Origin: Bacteroidota bacterium | GTDB taxonomy: Bacteria > Bacteroidota > Bacteroidia > Chitinophagales > Chitinophagaceae | Direction: 5' to 3' | DNA: 64,000 nucleotides | NCBI GenBank assembly: GCA_018267575.1 | Contig: JAFDYF010000106.1 | Span: 34,543-98,542, forward strand | Shown here: positions 17,975-27,800 of the stretch, one piece after another | How the letters are laid out: every line of letters begins with the position of its first letter | How positions within the stretch are numbered: position 1 is the stretch's first letter | Position numbers and translations under genes: made by a program | The notes under the pieces: model-generated | Seen by the model: the letters and a program-made list of their open reading frames with translations, nothing else | The model's database searches: none | Told to the model about the DNA's origin: nothing

Positions 17975-18746
17975 GCATAACCTGTTTTATAAGCTCCGAG
18001 GAATGGTTTATCCTATTGACCAAAAATTGATAATACACATCCCTTTTTTGTTCTAATGTCCAATCTGTATTTTTTCCAACAAGCCAACTATCTGGGATAA
18101 GCGAGACAATCTCCCGAATCTTTTCAAGCGGCAATAGTTGCTTGATCTCTTTATCAACTTTTTCGAGTTCAGTTGCAATAGGAAGCAAAACATGATCCTT
18201 GATATTCAAAACAGGCTTCAGGGATTGTTCCTTCCAATTGTCCCAAGTGTGATGAAAGTAGAGCGCCGCACCATGATCGATCAGCCAAAGTTCCTTTTGC
18301 CAAACCAGCATATTGGTATTTCGAACCGTACGGTCCACATTGGCGATGATGATGTCCAACCAGAGAATTTTAGAGGCCGTTTCATTATCCATTTTATTTA
18401 CAATCGGGTCATAGGTAATGGCACCGGATAAAAAATGGATACCCAAGTTAAGCCCCGTACTGGCACGAAGTAAATCCTGTATTTCTTCATCAGGCTCTGT
18501 GCGTCCAAATGCTTCATCCAACTCAGCAAATACCAATTCAGGCACCCGCAGCCCAATGGCGCGGGCGAGTTCCGCACCAACCAGATCAGCAATCAATGCA
18601 TTGGTTCCTTGTCCGGCGCCACTAAACTTAATGACATATAAAAACCCGTCATCGGCTTCAGCGATAGCGGGCAAAGAACCACCTTCTCGCAAAGGGGTAA
18701 TATAATTGACTACTTTAACGGTCCTTAATTCGAGCTTGTCATTCAT
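17964..18746 (-). CDS. HipA-like kinase-fold protein
   Basis: A 260-residue protein related to the HipA kinase fold but much shorter than the HipA toxin (about 440). Lys40 in FLYVIKFSG is the likely ATP lysine. The catalytic loop is IIIANVDRTVRNTNML (Asp138, Asn143/145) and the metal-binding Asp157 lies in LWLIDHGAA. A HipB-type antitoxin is absent; DUF3037 follows instead. It probably phosphorylates a protein or small molecule, but the target is unknown. Confidence 0.82.
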   Translation of the reverse strand: MNDKLELRTVKVVNYITPLREGGSLPAIAEADDGFLYVIKFSGAGQGTNALIADLVGAELARAIGLRVPELVFAELDEAFGRTEPDEEIQDLLRASTGLNLGIHFLSGAITYDPIVNKMDNETASKILWLDIIIANVDRTVRNTNMLVWQKELWLIDHGAALYFHHTWDNWKEQSLKPVLNIKDHVLLPIATELEKVDKEIKQLLPLEKIREIVSLIPDSWLVGKNTDWTLEQKRDVYYQFLVNRINHSSELIKQVMHER

Positions 18747-18876
18747 CTTTTATGTTGATTTTTCAATCCCACTTTTCCAATTAATACAAGTACTTTAGCC
18801 ATCATAAACTTTGGCCAAGAAATGTTTTTTTTTGAAGATGTCAAAGATAGACATGTTTTAAAGATCGGGTAAAATG

Positions 18877-18889
18877 GCCAGGACCTGGC
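18877..18889. promoter_or_regulatory. 13-base palindrome upstream of the HipA-like gene
   Basis: A perfect inverted repeat, GCCAGG-A-CCTGGC, lies 131 bases upstream of the kinase start in the gap before the divergent RRM gene. It could be an operator for either gene. It does not match the classic HipB operator. Confidence 0.3.
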
Positions 18890-19050
18890 ATGGAATATAA
18901 AAGCCCAAATCAACGGTCTCGATTAACTGAAAAACCAGCCCCCCTTCCGATCGGCTTTCCCGTTTTCCCAACCCCTAAAACCATGCTCAAACCCCCAAAA
19001 AATGGTAGTTTTTAGAATTTTTCCCAAAATTTTCGTTAGTAATAAAAATC

Positions 19051-19058
19051 CCTATCTT
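19051..19058 (+). promoter_or_regulatory. possible -7 box and long leader of the RRM gene
   Basis: TATCTTTA resembles TAnnTTTG and would leave a leader of about 125 bases before the RRM gene at 19185. A long leader is common for cold-inducible RNA-binding protein genes, but no specific element was recognised. Confidence 0.25.
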
Positions 19059-19184
19059 TACAATAGCTCTGTTATTTTGGTTTTACTTTGTTCTGTCGCC
19101 ACTTCCTGTCTAGTTAGTTTCCTCAGTCCATCGTTAGCTTATGATATCGAGAGTGAGTTTTTTTCATTTTTAATTATTTTTTAC

Positions 19185-19553
19185 ATGAACATTTATGTAG
19201 GCAACCTCTCCTGGCAAATGACCGATGAGGATCTTAGAAACCTTTTTGAACAGCATGGCACCGTTGGGTCTGCGAAAATCGTTAAGGACAAAGTTTCAGG
19301 CCGTAGCAAAGGCTTTGGCTTTGTTGAGATGGAAGACGATGGCGAAGCGCAAGCTGCAATCACCGCTCTTTACGACAGCGAAGTTATGGGTCGTAAAATC
19401 ATCGTGAACGAATCACAGCCCAAGCAACAAGGCGGCGGCGGTGGAGGGTTCAAGAAGCGCGGCGGTTTTGGCGGCGGAGGCGGTGGCTACAAAAAAGGTG
19501 GCTACGATCGCGGCGGTGGCGGCGGAGGCTACAACCGAGACAGGGATTATTAA
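19185..19553 (+). CDS. RRM-domain RNA-binding protein with Gly-rich tail
   Basis: A 122-residue protein. One RNA recognition motif occupies about residues 1-80, with RNP2 IYVGNL and RNP1 KGFGFVEM. It is followed by a tail of GGGGG, KRGG and GGYKKGGYDRGG repeats ending YNRDRDY. Such proteins bind single-stranded RNA and in Bacteroides affect gene expression post-transcriptionally. The frame stays open to 19002, but ATG at 19185 begins the RRM precisely. It is followed by its own terminator. Confidence 0.92.
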   Translation: MNIYVGNLSWQMTDEDLRNLFEQHGTVGSAKIVKDKVSGRSKGFGFVEMEDDGEAQAAITALYDSEVMGRKIIVNESQPKQQGGGGGGFKKRGGFGGGGGGYKKGGYDRGGGGGGYNRDRDY

Positions 19554-19577
19554 TCTAATTCATCGATACATCTTTGT

Positions 19578-19607
19578 AAAATCCTTCCATCATTGGAGGG
19601 ATTTTTT
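19578..19607 (+). terminator. terminator of the RRM gene
   Basis: AAAATCCTTCCA pairs with TGGAGGGATTTT (one wobble) around a four-base loop and ends in a T run, 25 bases after the stop. Confidence 0.85.
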
Positions 19608-19700
19608 AGTTTATACAGTCACCTAAGAACTCGTGAAATTAGGAAACCCTGTATAATCAAGCTGTAACCTATAAGTCAAACAAGTCGTCTTATAAATGGC

Positions 19701-20288
19701 ATGCAAACCGGACTGACAGATACAGAAATCATAAGCAGGGTGCTAAAGGGCGAACAAAGCATTTTTGCACAATTGGTTGAACGCTATCAAAACTATGTGT
19801 TCACCTTGGTTCACCGCATGGTTGAAAGTCGCGAGGATGCAGAAGAAATATCACAGGATATTTTTGTAAAAGCTTACCGATCACTCGCAGATTTTCGTGG
19901 AGATTCCAAATTCAGCACTTGGCTATATACCATTGCCCGGACTAGTTCCATCACTTTTTTGAGAAAGAAAAAACTAAACATGGTATCTATGGATAATGAA
20001 AAAACATTTATCCAGACAGAGAATCAGGAATCAGGGTTTAAAGCAACCCTGATTGAACAGAAATCGAAACATGCCATGGTAAACGAGGCAATCAAAATGC
20101 TTAGCACAGACGATGCGCAGGTAATCACTTTATTTTACAAAGGAGAACAAACACTGGAGGAAATGGGGTTGATATTGGGTCTGGAGCCCAATACGGTGAA
20201 AGTGAAACTGCACAGAGCCAGACAAAGGCTAAAAGAGAAAATGGAAAAATTTTTTGCGCATGAATTGACTGAACTACAAACTGATTGA
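19701..20288 (+). CDS. ECF-type RNA polymerase sigma factor
   Basis: A 195-residue sigma-70 family factor. Region 2 shows FAQLVERYQNYVFTLVHRMV, EDAEEISQDIFVKAYRSL and FSTWLYTIARTSSI. Region 4 shows VITLFYKGEQTLEEMGLILG and NTVKVKLHRARQRLK. It directs polymerase to a specific regulon, probably controlled by the protein encoded next, whose gene begins six bases after the stop. Confidence 0.95.
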   Translation: MQTGLTDTEIISRVLKGEQSIFAQLVERYQNYVFTLVHRMVESREDAEEISQDIFVKAYRSLADFRGDSKFSTWLYTIARTSSITFLRKKKLNMVSMDNEKTFIQTENQESGFKATLIEQKSKHAMVNEAIKMLSTDDAQVITLFYKGEQTLEEMGLILGLEPNTVKVKLHRARQRLKEKMEKFFAHELTELQTD

Positions 20289-20293
20289 TAAAA

Positions 20294-20842
20294 ATGAAAA
20301 ATGATTTTATGGATGAGCAAATAAATATGGAGCAGCAATTGTGGGATTATATTGATGGCCTGTGCGATGCTGGCAAGAAATCCATTATTGAAGAATTAAT
20401 CCAAAAAAATACAGAGTGGAGGTTGAAATATCATGAATTGCTTGAAGCAAATCTCTTGATGCAAAGTTCCGAGTTGGAAACCCCCTCTTTACGTTTTACC
20501 AAGAATGTGATGGAAGAAATTGCCCGATACCAAGTAGCTCCGGCTACACGTAGCTATATCAACAATAAAATCATTTGGGGTATCGGTGGTTTTTTTCTAC
20601 TGATGATTTTAGGTTTCTTGATATATGGTTTATCGCAACTGAAACTGAACAATGCTATTGACCCTAAAATCCTGACTGATTATAATCACACAGTAGGCAA
20701 ATTAGACTGGAGCAGATTTTTCAGTAGTACTTACACCAATATTTTTATGATGGTCAATATAGTACTCGGGTTGATGATACTCGATATTTACCTGAACAGA
20801 AAAAAGAACATCAACATGAAAGCCGATAAAAATGGTTTTTAA
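20294..20842 (+). CDS. probable anti-sigma factor, membrane protein
   Basis: A 182-residue protein with a cytoplasmic N-terminal helical region (WDYIDGLCDAGKKSIIEELI, like zinc-independent anti-sigma domains), a first membrane helix (GIGGFFLLMILGFLIYGL) and a second one (NIFMMVNIVLGLMILDIYL). ATG at 20294 is preferred to TTG at 20285. Position directly after the sigma gene and the topology suggest an anti-sigma factor. No canonical HxxxCxxC zinc site is present. Confidence 0.65.
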   Translation: MKNDFMDEQINMEQQLWDYIDGLCDAGKKSIIEELIQKNTEWRLKYHELLEANLLMQSSELETPSLRFTKNVMEEIARYQVAPATRSYINNKIIWGIGGFFLLMILGFLIYGLSQLKLNNAIDPKILTDYNHTVGKLDWSRFFSSTYTNIFMMVNIVLGLMILDIYLNRKKNINMKADKNGF

Positions 20843-20894
20843 ATTTCATAAACGAAAAACATATCTCAAAGCATGGATAGATTTTTCTAGACTA

Positions 20895-21245
20895 TTAAAA
20901 ACCGGCTTTAATATAGCTCCAACCTTGTTGTTGCTTCACCACCAGTTCGGCAATGGCAGCAGGCACGGTTTCTATACCAGCAAACAAATCATTTTTTGAT
21001 TTGGCATTGGCGATGAGCATATTTTCGCAGGCTACTATTTTAACCGACTTGGATAAAAGATCTTCAATAAGGCTGTTCCAAACTCCTTGATCATTGGTCA
21101 CAAAAGAGAGGCTTTTACCATGACATACCAATTCTATCTCCACCTCATTCTTTAAATCCTTCAACAAATTATGGATCTGCGACGCCGTGCTTTTGATAAC
21201 GGCATCCTCTCCACTCGATAATTGGATGACTGCTTTATATTTCAT
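20895..21245 (-). CDS. DsrE-family protein, cytoplasmic
   Basis: A 116-residue DsrE/DsrF-like protein without a signal peptide. Cys41 in ELVCHGKSL and Cys73 in KIVACENML occupy positions typical for sulfur-carrier cysteines of this family. The C-terminus GWSYIKAGF nearly repeats that of its upstream paralogue. ATG at 21245 is used, two bases after the paralogue's stop. A sulfur-trafficking role is inferred from family and neighbours. Confidence 0.85.
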   Translation of the reverse strand: MKYKAVIQLSSGEDAVIKSTASQIHNLLKDLKNEVEIELVCHGKSLSFVTNDQGVWNSLIEDLLSKSVKIVACENMLIANAKSKNDLFAGIETVPAAIAELVVKQQQGWSYIKAGF

Positions 21246-21247
21246 GT

Positions 21248-21721
21248 TTAAAACCCTGATTTTAGATAGCTCCAATGTTCTTCCTGTTTCATTACTACTT
21301 CCGCAACCCCCGAAGGAACAAAACCGGCTTCAGCAACAATATCTTCTTTTTGCAGGTTTCTGGCCTTCATACTTTTCATGCAGGCTGAAAATACCGCACC
21401 CGCTTTCTTAAACTCGGCTATCCTTTTTTGCTGAGTGGTTTTGGCCAGCATCAGCATTTCAATACCGGGACCATGGCACACGACTTCAATTTGAACCCCA
21501 TTGGGCCAATGCTCCATCAAGTGTTTCACATTGTTCATTACCCCTTTCCAAACCAAGCTATCGTTACTGGTAACCTCAAAAACAACATGATGACTCAGTT
21601 TGCTATTTGTTTTAATCTCAGTGACAGGAAGCCTTTCCTGGGCATGTTCTGTTTTTGTTTGCTGAGCGTTAACCCCCAACACCACTAACATCGCAACCAT
21701 GCCAATCCATATTTTTTTCAT
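21248..21721 (-). CDS. DsrE-family protein, exported
   Basis: A 157-residue DsrE-like protein with a signal peptide (to about VNAQQ), so probably periplasmic. Cys82 in EVVCHGPG and Cys114 in FSACMKSM match the cysteine positions of the cytoplasmic paralogue, and both end WSY(L/I)K(S/A)GF. It lies 79 bases downstream of the TsdA-like cytochrome gene. It may carry sulfur species in the periplasm, which is inference. Confidence 0.85.
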   Translation of the reverse strand: MKKIWIGMVAMLVVLGVNAQQTKTEHAQERLPVTEIKTNSKLSHHVVFEVTSNDSLVWKGVMNNVKHLMEHWPNGVQIEVVCHGPGIEMLMLAKTTQQKRIAEFKKAGAVFSACMKSMKARNLQKEDIVAEAGFVPSGVAEVVMKQEEHWSYLKSGF

Positions 21722-21800
21722 TTTCTTTTTTTATAAAGGTATTTATTTATCGCTTCAGACCTGAGCGCTTGCTTTAAGTATGGTTCAAAAGCAATCAGGA

Positions 21801-22805
21801 CTATCCCTTTTTGTTATCCCTAGTTTTTTGAAAAGCCAGAATTGGTTTGAATGGCCCATATTTATGCTGCTGTTCGGGAAAATGATCAGCATAGGGAGCG
21901 AAAGGAAAATCGACTGGTTTTGCGGAAAGGTCTGGCCAATCTTTGGGCTCATTGATATGTGACCTCGGTTGGGAAACAATATAGGCCGCTACGTCCCAAG
22001 CCTGTTCATCGGTTAGTTGTGGATTTCTAAAACTAGTACCAAATGGCATATTGTATTTGACATATCTTGCTATGGTCCCTAATCGGAACATACCAGCGGC
22101 ATCATTAAAACTATGTGGCCCCCATAAAGGAGGGTAGGTATATTCATTGCCCGCTTCATTCAGTTTCCCTTGGCCATCGATCTGGTGGCAGGACTGACAG
22201 ACTTTAACATAAACCATTTTCCCTTTGTTCGCATCCGCCGCCCTATCGAGATAGGGCAGGTCTTTAAGACCCGAGCCCAATGCCTTTGTTCCTTTGGGAA
22301 CGTTTGAACCAATAAAATGGAAATAAGCAACAATGGCCTGCATTTCTTTAGTATTGCTATCAAGAGGCTCACCATTCAGGCTTCTTTCCAAGCAATCATT
22401 TATCCGTTCATATTCAGTTTCAAAAGTACCCCGTCTTGCCCTATACTTTGGATATAAGGAAGCTACGGACCCAAAATTATTCCCGAACACTGCGGTGCCA
22501 GCCAGCAAGTGACAATTTTGGCAATTCATCCCATTGGTTGTTTTCATTAAAGAACCTTTGGGCCCCAGATATTTTGAAGTATGGGCAATGAGTTCCCTGC
22601 CATATACCACCTGTTGTTTTTGCAAGGAATCGGTGATTGAATTGATATCGGCAGCAACCCAATATTTAACCGAATCATTTTTCATGGAATGGTTCGGCTG
22701 TGGGTTGCCGTTGGTACTGTCTGAAACTTTAATAGAATAGTTGCGACAAGATAGACAAACACAAAATGGAACAACGTATATACATATACGTAATAACTTT
22801 CCCAT
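21801..22805 (-). CDS. TsdA-like dihaem cytochrome c
   Basis: A c-type cytochrome with two haem sites, CQNCH and CQSCH. The first domain reads GMNCQNCHLLAGTAVFGNNF, and the following INDCLERSLNG supplies a Cys at the place where thiosulfate dehydrogenase TsdA has its unusual axial Cys ligand. The second domain is a standard cytochrome c fold (YPPLWGPHSFNDAAGM). The N-terminus from ATG 22805 has a lipobox (CVCLSC), so it is probably a lipoprotein; an open upstream extension reaches 22862. It probably oxidises thiosulfate to tetrathionate or does the reverse. Confidence 0.78.
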   Translation of the reverse strand: MGKLLRICIYVVPFCVCLSCRNYSIKVSDSTNGNPQPNHSMKNDSVKYWVAADINSITDSLQKQQVVYGRELIAHTSKYLGPKGSLMKTTNGMNCQNCHLLAGTAVFGNNFGSVASLYPKYRARRGTFETEYERINDCLERSLNGEPLDSNTKEMQAIVAYFHFIGSNVPKGTKALGSGLKDLPYLDRAADANKGKMVYVKVCQSCHQIDGQGKLNEAGNEYTYPPLWGPHSFNDAAGMFRLGTIARYVKYNMPFGTSFRNPQLTDEQAWDVAAYIVSQPRSHINEPKDWPDLSAKPVDFPFAPYADHFPEQQHKYGPFKPILAFQKTRDNKKG

Positions 22806-22862
22806 ATACTGTATGTAGGTTAGCACTGGATAAAAAAATTTCTGGTAACGGCTTTTGTCCAT

Positions 22863-23296
22863 AAGCTTATTTTGATCTAGATTTTGTAAAGATGGGATAT
22901 TGAGTTCGAAAAATATCCATTAATATTAGTTTTAGGATTATTCGCATAAATCTGTAGAATGCGATTTACAGGGGAAGGAAGAGCAGACTATTATAGTTAT
23001 GATGAACTGATACCTAAATCTAGAAAAATGTCTACTATATATTTTAACCATTGAGCGCCTCCAAACAGAAGCCTAATCATGTATGCCATTTCCCTCAAAC
23101 TTTGCCGAATCTGCTCTCCAGAAAAATGCCCTATTCATTTTTTTATTCGGGTAAAATGATTTGTCTATTGAAGGTTGTAGATCCCAAATGGCTGGTGCAA
23201 ATAATAAAAAAAACAAAATAAAATTACCTATAATAAGAGCTTATTATTATTTTTAATAAGTTTTTTAAACTTTAAATAAAAAATTTTTAACAATAA
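22863..23296. other. intergenic region before the ROK regulator
   Basis: 434 AT-rich bases. The last 100 contain AATAAG-AG-CTTATT at 23231-23244, an inverted repeat of the general kind bound by ROK repressors, close to the regulator's start. No gene was recognised. Confidence 0.3.
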
Positions 23297-24514
23297 ATGC
23301 AGGAAAAAAAGGCACATTATAAAAAAAGAATCATCCGCCATCTTTATTTTTCTGGCGCATTATCAAGCACTGATTTAAGCTTGCTCACCAAAAAAAGCGT
23401 ACCGCTCACAAACCGCATTTTGAATGAGTTGGTAAAAGATGGATATGTGGTGGAAACGGGTTTGGCTATTTCTACAGGTGGGAGAAGGCCGCAAACATAT
23501 TCATTAAAAACAAATTTCAAATATATAGTGGCCGTTGCTGCAGACCAGCTTGTGACCCGAATCGTTATCCTTGATATGCAAAACAAGGAAATTGGGAAAA
23601 TGCGGCATGTAGATATCCCGCTGGAAAACAACCCTCATGCATTGGAAAAAATGGCCAGCAGCATCAACAACCATATTTTAGAATCAGGGATCCCCAAAAA
23701 AGAATTTCTTGGTATCGGCATTGGCATGCCCGGTTTTGTTGATGTGGTAAAAGGGGTCAACCATTCTTTTTTGGAAACCAAAAACGACCAAAGCATTGTA
23801 AATATCCTGCAAGAAAAAATCAACATCCCCGTTTGGATCGATAACGATTCTAGTTTGATTGCGCTTGCCGAATTGAAGCTGGGGGAATTGAAGGATATAA
23901 AAAATGCGATGGTGATCAATATTGGCTGGGGCATAGGTCTGGGAATGATTGTCAATGGAGATCTATTTAGGGGAAACAATGGTTTTGCGGGAGAGTTCAG
24001 CCATATATCCATTTTCGAGAATAACAAAATCTGTAGGTGCGGTAAAAGTGGATGTCTGGAAACCGAAACATCCCTGTTGGTGCTGGTCGAAAAAGCTAAA
24101 GAAAAACTAAAGGAAGGAAGATCTTCTTCACTTAAAATGGAAGGGCTTTCGATGGAGGATGCTGGGGGATCAATCAAAACGATTATCGATGCAGCTATCA
24201 AGGGCGACCGCTTAGCGGTGGAACTGATATCCGAAGCGGGCTATAATATTGGAAGGGGCATCTCTATCCTCATCCATTTGTTCAATCCCGAACTGATTAT
24301 TCTAAGTGGCCGTGGCGCACTGGCCGGAAAACTTTGGCTTACCCCTATACAGCAAGCCATCAATGAATATTGCATACCGAAAATCTCAGAAAATACAGAA
24401 ATCAAGGTCTCCTCCCTCCGCTACCAAGCGGAAATTATAGGGGCTGCTGCTTTGGTAATGGATGGCTTTTCAAAAGGAAAAGAAGATATCCGAGCTAAGA
24501 CATTGCTTGCCTAA
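23297..24514 (+). CDS. ROK-family transcriptional regulator
   Basis: A 405-residue NagC/XylR-type protein. The N-terminal winged helix-turn-helix covers about residues 8-60 (SSTDLSLLTKKSVPLTNRILNEL). The sugar-kinase-like ROK domain follows, with the zinc motif CRCGKSGCLE and the segments IGIGMPGFVD and IDNDSSLIALAELKLG. It probably represses or activates the adjacent SusC/SusD genes in response to a sugar. Its gene points towards susC with a 369-base gap. Confidence 0.93.
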   Translation: MQEKKAHYKKRIIRHLYFSGALSSTDLSLLTKKSVPLTNRILNELVKDGYVVETGLAISTGGRRPQTYSLKTNFKYIVAVAADQLVTRIVILDMQNKEIGKMRHVDIPLENNPHALEKMASSINNHILESGIPKKEFLGIGIGMPGFVDVVKGVNHSFLETKNDQSIVNILQEKINIPVWIDNDSSLIALAELKLGELKDIKNAMVINIGWGIGLGMIVNGDLFRGNNGFAGEFSHISIFENNKICRCGKSGCLETETSLLVLVEKAKEKLKEGRSSSLKMEGLSMEDAGGSIKTIIDAAIKGDRLAVELISEAGYNIGRGISILIHLFNPELIILSGRGALAGKLWLTPIQQAINEYCIPKISENTEIKVSSLRYQAEIIGAAALVMDGFSKGKEDIRAKTLLA

Positions 24515-24551
24515 TTAAGCATTAATAAAAACTGTTATAAATACATATCAT

Positions 24552-24566
24552 GTCAATTAAATTGAC
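24552..24566. promoter_or_regulatory. 15-base palindrome between ROK gene and susC
   Basis: GTCAATT-A-AATTGAC is a perfect 7-1-7 inverted repeat in the 369-base AT-rich gap. It is a candidate operator for the ROK regulator or for another sugar regulator. The rest of the gap is AT-rich with no gene. Confidence 0.35.
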
Positions 24567-24883
24567 TATTAAATCATTTTGTGTTTTTATTAATCTATAC
24601 TATAAAAAATAATTTTTCTTTTAATCTTTTATAATATACCCATTTTCAATAGTGCAGACAAAAGTCTTATTTGTTATATGCACAAAACTACGCTTAACAC
24701 AGATTTTCATATCAAACCGGCCAATTTTAGCCTCACTTATTATTGAAAATTCTCAAATGCTTATTAAAAAGTTTCATAAATCGAATTACTTTGTAAATTT
24801 TTTATAAAGTACTATAAATTTAAAAATATTTCAGTAGTTCTGAAAATTAGGTAACCAATCTTCTAACTTTTAAAAAAAAGCTT

Positions 24884-27800
24884 ATGAAAAGAGTAGTACA
24901 TCTCTTTACTTTTTTGCTTGTCTTTTTATTTCCGCGATTAATTTTAGCGCAAGAGAGCCAAGCCGTTTCCGGTGTTATTAAAGATGCTAGTGGACAATTA
25001 TTGGCAGGTGCAACCATCACCGAAAAAGGGCATAAAAGCAACACGACCATATCTGATGCGAATGGTTATTTCAAAATGAAGGTTGCGCCAAATGCTACTT
25101 TGGTCATCAGCTATATTGGTTTCCAAACAAAAGAGTCCAAGGCTACTGGCAACAACCTCATATTTTCCCTTGAACCTTCAGGTGGAAAACAATTAAATGA
25201 AGTTGTGGTGACCTCATTGGGCATTCAAAAGCAAGACAGGTCATTGGGTTACGCCACTACCACCATTAAAGCCGACGAACTGGTAAAAACCATGCCTACC
25301 AATTTCGCTACGGCACTTTATGGCAAGGCACCAGGTGTACGGATTGCTTCTGCTCCCGGTGGATCTGTGGCTGGTGTTTCCATCCAGATCCGTGGTATCA
25401 ATTCACTTTTTAACAGAACACAACCACTGATCGTTATGGATGGAGTACCCATTCACGATGGTGATTTCAACAATGGGAACTATTGGGGCGACCAACGTGT
25501 GAGAGGAAATAGTTTGATCGATTTGAACCCTGAAGACATCGAGAGCATTACTGTATTAAAGGGAGCTTCCGCTGCTGCACTTTACGGGTCAGAGGCCACC
25601 AATGGGGTTATCATGATCACGACTAAATCTGGTAAGTCCAAAAAAGGGATTTCCGTTGATTTCAACAGTTCCTATTTTCAGGATCGGGTAGCCTATCTTC
25701 CCCGCTTTCAAAATGTTCGCGGAGCTGGTTCTCCCGTACAATATGATGTATATGGTGAGGATGCCAATGGATTTAACTCAACTCAATATTCCATCAATGG
25801 GCAAAGCTACCGCGCCTTGGTTTCAGGATCACTGAATTTTGGACCCAAGTTCGATGGTCAGCCCATTGCTAGCTGGGACGGCGTTGTGAGACCTTATTCA
25901 CCCATAAAAAATGGTTGGGCGCATTTGTTCCAGAATGCCAACAACACGACCGAAAATCTGGCTTTCTCCGCTACAGGCGATAATGCTTCCACAAGATTTT
26001 CATTTACACACCAGCATTATGAGGGAGTAAGCTTGAACTCAAGTAACGACAAATACATATTCAACATCAATAGCAATTATAAATTCAGCAATAGGATCAG
26101 ACTAAACCTGATTGTGAATGATATATATGCAAAAGTCAAGAACCGCCCTTATTTGGATGACCGATTGATTAACAACTTTACTGGCATGATGCCCACTTTT
26201 GATGATGGCAATTGGTATCGGAATAAATACCAAACCAGCTTGGGTTATAAATATGTTACTGGATCGAACCAAAGCTTGACGCCCAGCGAGAACCTCAAGA
26301 TTCCGAATTACCGCACGGATATTCTCGACTTTATGTGGAATGTGAACAAAAATCAAACCCTCGAATCAAATAACCGATTGATTGCAAACGCTACAGCATA
26401 TGTCGATATTACCAAAGGTCTTCAATTAACAGGTAAACTCGCTACAGACTGGACTGCAAGACGGGCTGAGTACGATAACTATTCCACACAGCCCATCGTA
26501 TTCGGGCCTTCTGGTGGTTATGGCACTGGAACCAATTCCTATTCTATTCTGTACGGCGACTTGTTGTTGACCTATTCCAAAAAATTGAGCAAAGACCTTG
26601 ACCTGAAGGCCATGGCAGGCTATACCGGCGACAGAGAATCCAGCTATTCCAACAGCATCAGCACTTCTGGTGGGTTGACTACCGAAAACAGATTCGACCT
26701 CACTTCTTCGGCAAATTCGCCTTACAATAGCGGACCCGATGTAGGTGCAATGGGCCGCGATCAGAACGGTAATCCGCTGGCAAGAACTTTCTTGACCAAG
26801 GATGCGCTCTTAGGTACCGTAAACTTAAATTACAAAGGTTTCTTGTATGTGGAAGGAACTGTAAGAAGGGACAGAACTTCCACGATGAACCCTAATAATA
26901 ATTCCTTTGTTTATCCCTCTGCCAATGCAGCCTTTGTGATTTCTGATGCATTTAAACTGCCTGAAATTATCAATTACGCCAAATTAAGGGGTGCTTGGGG
27001 TACTGTGGGTAATTATCCGCAACCCTACCAAGCGAACGTTGCCTATTCCTTAAATAATTTGGGTGTGCAAAGCTCAGGCAGCAGTGCGGTATTAACCACT
27101 ACTGCGGCAACAGGTACTTATGGTAATGATAATATTCGCCCTGAGAAAAAGACCGAATTTGAATTTGGTTTAGAAACCAGGATGCTGAACAACAGGTTGA
27201 ATTTTGACTTGTCTTTTTATGATGCCAAAGTATCCGATATGATTGTGCCATTGGGGCTTGCACCCACTACCGGTGCAAATGGTATATTGGCGAATGTGGG
27301 CACATTGCGTAATTATGGATTGGAAGTGAATATCAATGGTACCTTAGTTAGGACCAGGAATTTCACTTGGGAACCCGGCGTGAACTTTAGTTTCAACAAT
27401 AACAAAATTCTGAAGTTGACTACCGGCTCTTCTGAATTTATTCATGCAGATTATGACGGTAATGCTGCCGTATTGAAATCTGTTGTCGGAAGACCGATTG
27501 GCGATTTTTATGCACACCCTATCCTCACAGATGGAAAAGGGCAGAACGTGATTGCTGATTATGGCAATGGTGAGTTCAATTATCAGATTGATGGTTCCAA
27601 ATTGCAACGGTACGGCAATGCGCTTGTTAAAGCAGTTGGTGGCTTCTACAATAAATTTACCTACAAGAATTTTGCACTTGAAATTTATACTGACTTCAGA
27701 ATTGGTGGTTCTGTAATGCCAACCGGTTTATTTTGGATGACCAGCCGTGGTCTTACAAAAGAAAGTTTGACTGCGATGGATGCTGCCCATGGTGGTGTTG

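Noticed and set aside
19002..19184. N-terminal extension of the RRM protein
   Set aside because: It would add a hydrophobic segment before the RRM; the ATG at 19185 starts the domain exactly.
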